Source: an uncultured Peptococcaceae bacterium
GTDB lineage: Bacteria; Bacillota; Peptococcia; Peptococcales; Peptococcaceae
DNA: 64,000 nucleotides
Assembly: GCA_958451915.1 (NCBI GenBank)
Contig: CAUDRX010000001.1
Span: 1-64,000, forward strand
Direction: 5' to 3'
The notes below the pieces were generated by a model, which saw only the letters and a program-made list of their open reading frames with translations, had not been told where the DNA came from and did not search any database. Shown here piece after piece: positions 7,235 through 13,453 of this stretch; the stretch's first letter is position 1; the number at the start of each line of letters is the position of its first letter. The translations under genes were made by a program, and so were the position numbers.

Positions 7235-9121
7235 ATGTCTGAAATCAAATACACCAAAAAAGACCACATCATCAAGCAGCAGAAAGCCAATGAAGAAGCT
7301 TTCCTCGCAGAACTGGCAGCTGGGGATTATACCCTTACGAATCCTCTCGTAAAGGTCAATCCTTATATCATCTGCCCACTCTCTGCAATGATCCTTTTCA
7401 AGACCCCACGTCCGGAAGAAGTGACCATCATCGTTAAAGGCAAGGAAGAAGCCGGCAACATCGTTCATCGCTTCCCGGCAGGTTATGATCATGTGCTCCC
7501 TGTCTACGGCCTCTATGCCGGTTATGACAATGAAGTCGAGATCGTGCTCCAGGATGGTGCAAAGCACACTGTGACCATCACCACCGAACCGCTGATGGAA
7601 GGCGTGCCTGAATCCACCTCGATCGATACCACCCCAGAATACATGGGCGACAACTTCGTTTTCCTCACAGCATCCATGCGTTCCTTCCCGGTCGGCTACG
7701 ACTACAGAGGCGATCTGCGCTGGTACTGCAAAGAAAACCTTGCTTTTGACATCAAGCGTATCGAGAACGGTCACATCCTCGTTGGTACCGAACGTCTCGT
7801 GAAGATGCCTTACTTCACCACCGGTCTCTATGAAATGAACTTCGGCGGCAAGATCTTCAAAGAATATGTCATCCCATGCGGCGGTTATCATCATGACCAG
7901 TTCCAGATGAAAGATGGCAACATCCTTGCCCTGACCTTCGATTTCTACTCCGGCACTGTCGAAGACGTTTGCGTTCTGCTCGATAAGGACACCGGCGAGA
8001 TCCTCAAGAAATGGGACTACAAGACCGTTCTGCCACAGCATGGCCCTGGTTCCGGCAGCCAGACCGAAGAAGACTGGTTCCACAACAACGCTGTATGGTA
8101 TGATGAAAAGACCAACAGCCTCACCTTCTCCGGCCGCCACGAAGACGCTGTCATCAACCTCGACTTCGAGACCGGCGAGCTCAACTGGATCATTGGTGAC
8201 CCAGAAAACTGGCCACAGGAATATGTCGACAAATACTTCTTCACCCCAGTCGGTGATGGCGAATTTGACTGGCAGTATGAACAGCATGCCTGCGTAGTCC
8301 TCCCGGACGGCGACATCATGCTCTTCGACAACGGCCACTATCGTGCAAAGAACCCAGACAATTACATCCCTAACCATGACAACTTCTCCCGCGGCGTGCG
8401 TTATCGCATCGACACCGAGAAGATGACCATCGAACAGGTATGGCAGTATGGTAAAGAACGTGGTGCAGAATTCTTCTCCCCATACATCTGCAACGTGGAA
8501 TACTATGATGAAGGGCATTACATGGTACACTCCGGCGGTATCGGTTATGTAGACGGCAAACCTTGCGACGGCATGGCTGTTATGCTGGCTACCAAGCCTG
8601 AATACAAGGATCGTGTCTCCTTCAACTCCATCACCTGCGAACTCGTTGACGACAAGGTTGTTTACGAACTCCATGTTCCGGCAAACTGCTATCGTGCAGA
8701 AAAACTGCCTATCTACTTTGCTGGCGAAGCTTTTGAACCAGGTGAAGGGAAATATCTCGGCGGCCTCATCGAGACCCAGACCACCCGTATGAAGGTCAAA
8801 GCTGAAGAGACCGGCGAACTCGTGCCAGAACATTACAATGCAAGCATCGTCGAAGAAGACGACCGCATCATGTTCAACGCCATCTATGATGAAGGCGAAC
8901 TGGCACAGGTGCTGCTCATTGACGAAAAGGGCGATGTCCGTCGTTATCCGGTCAACACCGTGGCACAGAACTTCACCGCTATGTGCGTTGGGACCTTCCA
9001 GAAGGAAAACCCAACCGACATCGATACCTTCATCAACAAGACCGGCCTTGAAGGTCCTCAGACCGTCAAGCTGCTCTGCGAAGATAAGATCTATGAAACG
9101 GGTATCGTGATCAACAAATAA
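7235..9121 (+). CDS. Arylsulfate sulfotransferase without signal peptide
   Basis: A 628-residue arylsulfate sulfotransferase homologous to the exported one at 2484-4721. Shared blocks include the N-terminal NPLVKVNPY...MILFKT region and the propeller. The expected catalytic set is His219 or His220 (GYHHDQF), His283 (WFHNNA), Arg301 (SGRHED) and His351 (YEQHACVVLPDGD). It starts MSEIKYTKKD with no hydrophobic leader and lacks the CAO_N tail, so by sequence it should stay in the cytoplasm, whereas characterised E. coli AssT is periplasmic. The ATG follows GGAGG with six-base spacing. CCA prolines dominate, which suggests strong expression. The donor could be an intracellular phenolic sulfate; this is inference. 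Confidence 0.88.
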   Translation: MSEIKYTKKDHIIKQQKANEEAFLAELAAGDYTLTNPLVKVNPYIICPLSAMILFKTPRPEEVTIIVKGKEEAGNIVHRFPAGYDHVLPVYGLYAGYDNEVEIVLQDGAKHTVTITTEPLMEGVPESTSIDTTPEYMGDNFVFLTASMRSFPVGYDYRGDLRWYCKENLAFDIKRIENGHILVGTERLVKMPYFTTGLYEMNFGGKIFKEYVIPCGGYHHDQFQMKDGNILALTFDFYSGTVEDVCVLLDKDTGEILKKWDYKTVLPQHGPGSGSQTEEDWFHNNAVWYDEKTNSLTFSGRHEDAVINLDFETGELNWIIGDPENWPQEYVDKYFFTPVGDGEFDWQYEQHACVVLPDGDIMLFDNGHYRAKNPDNYIPNHDNFSRGVRYRIDTEKMTIEQVWQYGKERGAEFFSPYICNVEYYDEGHYMVHSGGIGYVDGKPCDGMAVMLATKPEYKDRVSFNSITCELVDDKVVYELHVPANCYRAEKLPIYFAGEAFEPGEGKYLGGLIETQTTRMKVKAEETGELVPEHYNASIVEEDDRIMFNAIYDEGELAQVLLIDEKGDVRRYPVNTVAQNFTAMCVGTFQKENPTDIDTFINKTGLEGPQTVKLLCEDKIYETGIVINK

Positions 9122-9156
9122 GATTGTTTCCTTTTCATCATCATTCCTTTCTGTAG

Positions 9157-9192
9157 ACGCCGCGTGCCTTTGGGTGCGCGGCGTTCCTTTTT
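9157..9192 (+). terminator. Terminator of the cytoplasmic sulfotransferase gene
   Basis: ACGCCGCG and CGCGGCGT pair around a 12-base loop and are followed by TTCCTTTTT. Confidence 0.8.
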
Positions 9193-9196
9193 ATAC

Positions 9197-9240
9197 AAAA
9201 AGGCCCTGCGGCTGTTCGGAAAGAACGGCTGCAGGGCCTT
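9197..9240 (-). terminator. Terminator of the HAD/thiM unit
   Basis: A long hairpin with AGGCCCTGC paired to GCAGGGCCT and an inner GTTC/GAAC stem. On the minus strand it ends in TTTTT, matching the gene that stops at 9255. Confidence 0.8.
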
Positions 9241-9254
9241 TCTCTGATGAAGGG

Positions 9255-9923
9255 TTATTTGTACTGGCTGTCAAACCAACGCCCGGCGTCGGCGTAGGTC
9301 TCAAAGACTTGCTCGGCTTCTGCGCGCACGGCAGCGAGCTCGGCAGGGTCATGGTGTTCGTCGATCATGCAGGCGGTGTGGATGCCGATGGATTTGGCGG
9401 TGCGGATGGGGCCGATGGAGTCTTCGAACATCCAGGTATCGCAGGCCTCGGTGCCCAGGGCTTTGCGCGCGAGCTCGATGAGGGTCGGCTCGGTCTTGCC
9501 GAGGCCGAGGTTGAAGCCGCAGTAGAGGTCCTGGAAGCAGTCGCGGATGCCGGTGCGGGTGAGCAGGGCTTCTGCGAGGGCTTTGTCGTTGTTGGTCACG
9601 AGCACCAGCGGCATGCCGAGGTCATGAAGCCGGTGGATGAAATCGTATGCCCCCGGTTTCAGCGGTGCCACATCGGTGTAGATGCGGTCGGCTTCGCGGC
9701 GCCAGGCGCTGGTCACGTCTTCTGGCGTCATGTCGAGGTGGTAATAGTCGCAGAGAAAGGCGGCGGAATCGCTCAGACTCATAGCGTGGATACGGTCTGA
9801 GGAGAGCACGGATGTATCAGGTTCATAGCCGCAGTCACGGACAAAGTTTGGGATGATCTCTGCCCAGTATTGGATCGTGTCGGCGAGGGTGCCGTCCATA
9901 TCGAAGAGAATGCCTTTGATCAT
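9255..9923 (-). CDS. HAD-superfamily phosphatase (HAD-IA type)
   Basis: A 222-residue cytoplasmic HAD hydrolase. Motif I is DMDGTLADT (nucleophile Asp9 or so), motif II is VTNND, motif III is the Lys in GLGKTEP, and motif IV is FEDS. The alpha-helical cap after motif I is of the beta-phosphoglucomutase/Gph type. The substrate is unknown; these enzymes act on small phosphorylated metabolites. It lies nine bases after thiM on the same strand and shares its terminator, so it is probably co-transcribed. A role on a thiamine-pathway phosphate is possible but only from position. Confidence 0.85.
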   Translation of the reverse strand: MIKGILFDMDGTLADTIQYWAEIIPNFVRDCGYEPDTSVLSSDRIHAMSLSDSAAFLCDYYHLDMTPEDVTSAWRREADRIYTDVAPLKPGAYDFIHRLHDLGMPLVLVTNNDKALAEALLTRTGIRDCFQDLYCGFNLGLGKTEPTLIELARKALGTEACDTWMFEDSIGPIRTAKSIGIHTACMIDEHHDPAELAAVRAEAEQVFETYADAGRWFDSQYK

Positions 9924-9932
9924 GATTTCCTC

Positions 9933-10787
9933 CTAACATTGTTGGATATTGAGCGTGTCAGCCAGTTCTTCCGGTGTGATCGCCGAGAGCGCGTCGAACA
10001 TGGCGGTATGGAAACTGGCGGTGGCGCGGCGCCCGCAGGCGGCCAGCGCGCGGTCTCCTGCCCGGCACATGAGAGCGATGGCGGCGGCAGTGCTCACGGC
10101 TGCGTCTTCCGGTGCGGCGGCGATGAAGGCAGCGACAAGGCCAGTGAGGGTGCAGCCGCTGCCGGTGACGCGGGTCATCATCTCGTTGCCGCCGTTGACA
10201 ACGAAGGTGCGTGTGCCGTCGGAGATGATATCGCGCGGACCGCTGATGGCGATGACGGTGTTGTGCTGTCGGGCCAGGTCGGCGGCCAGGGTGCGTGCCA
10301 GCGAGAAAGCTGCCGGGTCTTCAAGGTCGGCGGCGGAAGCATCGACACCGCCGGCATCGGTAGCGAGGCCGGCGAGGGCTTTGATCTCGCTGATGTTGCC
10401 GCGGATGGCAGTGATGTGGTGCGCCGCTAAAAGTGTGGACAGGGTCTCCTGCCTGAGCGGTGAAGTGCCAAGACCAACTGGGTCGATGACGACCGGCTTG
10501 CCGAGGCGGTTGGCTTCGGCGGCGCCGCGCTGCATGGCCAGACGCTGCTCGCTTCCGGTGGCGCCGAGATTGATGAGCAGCGCATCAGCGCGGGCGACGA
10601 AAAAAGCGATCTCTTCCGGCGCGCTGGCCATCACGGGACGTGCGTCAATGGCCAGGAGCCCGTTGGCGACGTCGCCCGCGGTGACGATGTTGGTGATGCA
10701 GTCGACCAGTGGGTGTTTGGCCTGCACGGCAGCCAGGGCGCGTGCAAAAGGCGCTGGTGCCGCGCTGGTGGATGCGGATCGTTCCAC
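9933..10787 (-). CDS. thiM: Hydroxyethylthiazole kinase
   Basis: A 284-residue ThiM, the kinase that phosphorylates 4-methyl-5-(2-hydroxyethyl)thiazole in thiamine salvage. Characteristic blocks are HPLVDCITNIVTAGDVAN near the start, MASAPEEI, ADALLINLG, VIDPVGLG and the anion-hole MTRVTGSGCTLTG. The start is GTG at 10787, which stands eight bases after AAGGAGGG; the frame stays open upstream but without a ribosome site or homology. No ThiE or ThiD gene is adjacent and no TPP riboswitch was seen in the 225 bases upstream. Confident call. Confidence 0.93.
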   Translation of the reverse strand: MERSASTSAAPAPFARALAAVQAKHPLVDCITNIVTAGDVANGLLAIDARPVMASAPEEIAFFVARADALLINLGATGSEQRLAMQRGAAEANRLGKPVVIDPVGLGTSPLRQETLSTLLAAHHITAIRGNISEIKALAGLATDAGGVDASAADLEDPAAFSLARTLAADLARQHNTVIAISGPRDIISDGTRTFVVNGGNEMMTRVTGSGCTLTGLVAAFIAAAPEDAAVSTAAAIALMCRAGDRALAACGRRATASFHTAMFDALSAITPEELADTLNIQQC

Positions 10788-10935
10788 GAGGGTCCCTCCT
10801 TTTTGGTGAAAAAGTTCAGTATCTTTTATTTTAAGGGAAGGGCGCAGGCATTGCAAGATGGGCCGCGGGAATGTTGCGTATTCTTGAAGGATGGATGATG
10901 AAAAGGGAACACATGAGCGCCAGCATAAAATAATA

Positions 10936-10976
10936 GAACATTTGCTCTTGAGAACATGGGAGCGATATGGTACTAT
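10936..10976 (+). promoter_or_regulatory. Promoter of the Y-family polymerase gene with a LexA-like site
   Basis: TTGAGA (10948-10953), a 17-base spacer and TACTAT (10971-10976) form a good promoter. GAACATTTGCTC (10936-10947) just upstream resembles the Gram-positive LexA box GAAC-N4-GTTC with one base off in the second arm. SOS control of such polymerases is known in Firmicutes; here it is inferred. Confidence 0.5.
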
Positions 10977-11012
10977 GAACAAAACAAATGTTTCCTGGAA
11001 GGAGGGGCCTTC

Positions 11013-12506
11013 ATGCAGTCCTGGTATGTTGCTATCGATCTCAAGAGCTTTTACGCGTCGGTAGAATGTGTCGAACGCGGCCTCGATCCGCTTAAGACCC
11101 ATCTTGTTGTCGCTGATGCTTCGCGCACGGATAAGACCATTTGTTTGGCAGTGACCCCGCCTTTGAAGGCGCTCGGTGTGAGCGGACGGCCACGTCTGTT
11201 CGAGGTGGTGCGCGACGTCGAACAGATCAATGCGTGGCGCAGGACCAAGGCACGGGCGCCGCTTTTCGGTGCTTCTCACGACGCCGATGCGCTCGAAGCT
11301 GAGCCGCGGCTGGCTTTGGAATACATCGTGGCGCCGCCGCGTATGGCGTTGTATATGGCCTACAGCACGCGCATTTACAGTATTTATCTGCGTCATATTG
11401 CCCCGCAGGACATCTATGCCTATTCAGTGGACGAAGTCTTTATCGATGTGACACCCTACCTGCACACCTATGGGATGACGCCGGAAGCCCTGGCCCGCAT
11501 GCTTATACGCGAGGTCTTTAGAGAGACTGGCATCACCGCCACTGCCGGTGTCGGCACCAATCTCTATCTGGCCAAGGTGGCGATGGACATCCGCGCCAAG
11601 CACATGCAGCCGGACGCGCAAGGTGTGCGGCTGGCGGTGCTTGATGAGATGGCGTATCGCAAAACGCTCTGGGACCATAGACCGATCACCGATTTCTGGC
11701 GGGTCGGCAAAGGCACCGCGGCGCGGCTGGCGCGGCTGGAGATCTATACGATGGGTGACATCGCGCGCTGCTCCCTCGGGAAAAAAGAGGACTTTTACAA
11801 TGAAGAGCGCCTGTATAAGATCTTTGGCGTGAACGCTGAGCTCCTCATCGACCATGCCTGGGGGCGGGAACCCTGCACCATGGCCGATATCAAAGCCTAT
11901 CAGCCGGAGAACAACAGTTTCAGCAGCGGTCAGGTGCTGCATGAGCCTTATACCGCGCAGAAAGCGCGTCTTGTGCTCCTGGAGATGGCCGAAGCCATGT
12001 CTCTGAAGCTGGTGCGTAAGCGTCTGGTTACAGATCAGCTGGTACTGACCATCGGTTATGACACCTGCAACCTGAAGACCCCGGCTCAGCAGGCCGCCTA
12101 CCATGGTGAGGTGCACATCGACCGCTACGGGCGTGCCGTGCCGAAGCATGCCCACGGCACCCACAATTTCCAGCGTCCGACCGCTTCTTCCCGGGCGATC
12201 ATGCAGGCGGCCGCGGCGCTCTTTGACCGCCTTGACGACCCGGCGCTTTATGTGCGGAGACTCACCATCGAGGTCGGGCATGTGATCAGCGAAGAGACAG
12301 CCCGTGACCGCGAACGACAGCAGACTCTTTTTGATACCACGCCGCCGGCCGTGGAAGAAGCACTGCGCAAGGAGCGGGCGCTTCAGGAGACGGTGCTCGC
12401 TCTCAAAGACCGCTTCGGCAAGAACACCATCCTGCGTGCCACCAGTCTGGAGGAGGGCGCCACAGCCATCGCACGTAACGCACAGATCGGGGGTCATCGC
12501 GCATGA
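11013..12506 (+). CDS. Y-family DNA polymerase (DinB/UmuC/UvrX type)
   Basis: A 497-residue translesion polymerase. The catalytic start YVAIDLKSFYASVEC supplies the first acidic ligand and steric-gate region, and YSVDEVFIDVTPY holds the second acidic pair (SxDE). A helix-hairpin-helix region follows, then the little-finger domain with HNFQRPTASS. Length and the long C-terminus fit the UvrX/ImpB-like branch common in Clostridia rather than the shorter Pol IV. The start ATG at 11013 lies after GGAGGGG; the frame is open further upstream without a site. The next gene overlaps its stop by four bases. It copies past damaged bases and is probably damage-inducible through the site at 10936. Confidence 0.9.
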   Translation: MQSWYVAIDLKSFYASVECVERGLDPLKTHLVVADASRTDKTICLAVTPPLKALGVSGRPRLFEVVRDVEQINAWRRTKARAPLFGASHDADALEAEPRLALEYIVAPPRMALYMAYSTRIYSIYLRHIAPQDIYAYSVDEVFIDVTPYLHTYGMTPEALARMLIREVFRETGITATAGVGTNLYLAKVAMDIRAKHMQPDAQGVRLAVLDEMAYRKTLWDHRPITDFWRVGKGTAARLARLEIYTMGDIARCSLGKKEDFYNEERLYKIFGVNAELLIDHAWGREPCTMADIKAYQPENNSFSSGQVLHEPYTAQKARLVLLEMAEAMSLKLVRKRLVTDQLVLTIGYDTCNLKTPAQQAAYHGEVHIDRYGRAVPKHAHGTHNFQRPTASSRAIMQAAAALFDRLDDPALYVRRLTIEVGHVISEETARDRERQQTLFDTTPPAVEEALRKERALQETVLALKDRFGKNTILRATSLEEGATAIARNAQIGGHRA

Positions 12507-12742
12507 AAGACAAGTATGAAGACATCCTCTGCCTGCCGCAGCCTGAGACGCACTGCCGGCCACCCATGCCGCGCGCTGTCCGCGCTGCTCAGTTCGCTTC
12601 TTTTGCTGCGCTGAACGGATACGACGCCTGCATCCGCGAGGTTGCAGAAAAAGAGCATGTGGACTGGATCGATGACTGGCTGGAAGCCGCCCAGTCTGTC
12701 GATCCCCAGGCTGCGAACGTTGAAGGCCTGCTGGGCTCTTAG
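12503..12742 (+). CDS. Small conserved partner of the Y-family polymerase
   Basis: A 79-residue protein starting on the ATGA overlap with the polymerase stop, so translation is coupled. The pattern YEDILCLPQPETHCRPPM and RAAQFASFAALNGYD is recognisable as the short protein of unknown function that routinely follows UvrX-type polymerases in Clostridia (the RAAQFAPFAALTGYD family). No enzyme motif, membrane segment or signal is present. Its position suggests a regulatory or accessory role with the polymerase; no function is established that I know of. Confidence 0.8.
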   Translation: MKDKYEDILCLPQPETHCRPPMPRAVRAAQFASFAALNGYDACIREVAEKEHVDWIDDWLEAAQSVDPQAANVEGLLGS

Positions 12743-12750
12743 CAAAAGAA

Positions 12751-12788
12751 AAAGGCACCACACGTCAGTGAACGTGTGGTGCCTTTTT
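12751..12788 (+). terminator. Terminator after the polymerase unit (bidirectional)
   Basis: A perfect 15-bp stem, AAAGGCACCACACGT with its complement, is followed by TTTTT. The A run on the other side lets it serve the minus-strand fetAB remnant too. Confidence 0.88.
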
Positions 12789-12794
12789 GCATGA

Positions 12795-12945
12795 TCAGGT
12801 CAGGGGGTCTTCCAGCGGGCGGATGGTCTGGGTCTTTTCATCGATGAGCGTGCGGCTGCCAAAGATCAGCGCGCCAAAGCAGGCGCAGGTGACCGCGGTG
12901 CAGATCGCGATCATGACGGCGATCTGGTAGAGAATGGCGTTCACC
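12795..12945 (-). pseudogene. FetB-like permease, C-terminal remnant
   Basis: The minus-strand frame reads NAILYQIAVMIAICTAVTCA then CFGALIFGSRTL and stops at 12795. This is the last membrane helix and tail typical of FetB/UPF0014 metal-export permeases (xxAVxYQIVIMF near the C-terminus). Everything before the YQI motif is missing. The sequence joins the fetA-like remnant at about 12945 in another frame, so a deletion has fused the two genes. Confidence 0.6.
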
Positions 12946-13344
12946 ACCGGAAAGGGTACGGCAGTCGGCTGTGAGCGGAAAGTCGGCACAACAGAGGGCC
13001 AGCATTTCCTTCATCCTGGTCTCATCGGGCGGCCTGTCGCCGCGTGCTGTGTAATAGAAGGCGAAGCTGTCGGCGATGCTGCCATCGCACAGATAGACTT
13101 CCTGCGGGATCAGGACCACTTCGCGGCGATGCTGCAAGAGATCAAGGGAAGCAATGTCGCAGCCGTTGTACAGGACGCAGCCGCGGCTGGGGCGTTCGGT
13201 GCCGTTGAGCAGGCGCAGATAGGTGCTCTTGCCACAACCGCTCTTGCCGGCAATGAAGGTAAATGTGTGAGGCTGGATCGTGATGGCGGGATAGGTGAGG
13301 CTGTCAAAGCATTGCATTCCTGCATCGGAATGAAAGAGTGCCAT
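12838..13344 (-). pseudogene. FetA-like ABC ATPase, truncated by deletion
   Basis: The ATG at 13344 has an AGGAGA site and the protein begins normally for an ABC ATPase of the FetA (YbbL) type: Walker A GKSGCGKST, the Q-loop in VLIPQEVYL, and the signature LSGGER. Directly after LSGGER, where the Walker B and H-loop should follow, the DNA continues into the 3' end of the fetB-like gene in a different frame. The product would be 168 residues with a nonsense tail and no Walker B, so it cannot hydrolyse ATP. FetAB normally exports iron and protects from peroxide. The join lies inside the bases for SGGE at about 12940-12950. Confidence 0.7.
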
Positions 13345-13371
13345 TGTGAGGATCTCCTTTCGAATGCATGC

Positions 13372-13442
13372 AAAAACGCGCAGCGGCGTTTCCTTTATTA
13401 TAGCATCGTGTGCGGATAAAGGAGGTGCTGCTGCGCGTGGCG
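13372..13442 (-). terminator. Terminator of the papain-like protease gene
   Basis: On the minus strand ACGCGCAGC pairs with GCTGCGCGT and, inside it, CCTTTAT with ATAAAGG, followed by TTTTTG. The inner loop contains a TATAAT that could be the -10 box of the fetA-like remnant. Confidence 0.6.
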
Positions 13443-13453
13443 CGGGCATTATT

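Noticed and set aside
7184..8833. A 549-codon minus-strand frame opposite the second sulfotransferase
   Set aside because: Shadow of a real gene with strong codon bias; its Val/Phe/His-rich translation has no motif and no ribosome site.
10788..11396. Extension of the thiM frame upstream to a longer protein
   Set aside because: ThiM homology starts at the GTG with a good ribosome site; the extension overlaps the polymerase gene and shows no likeness.
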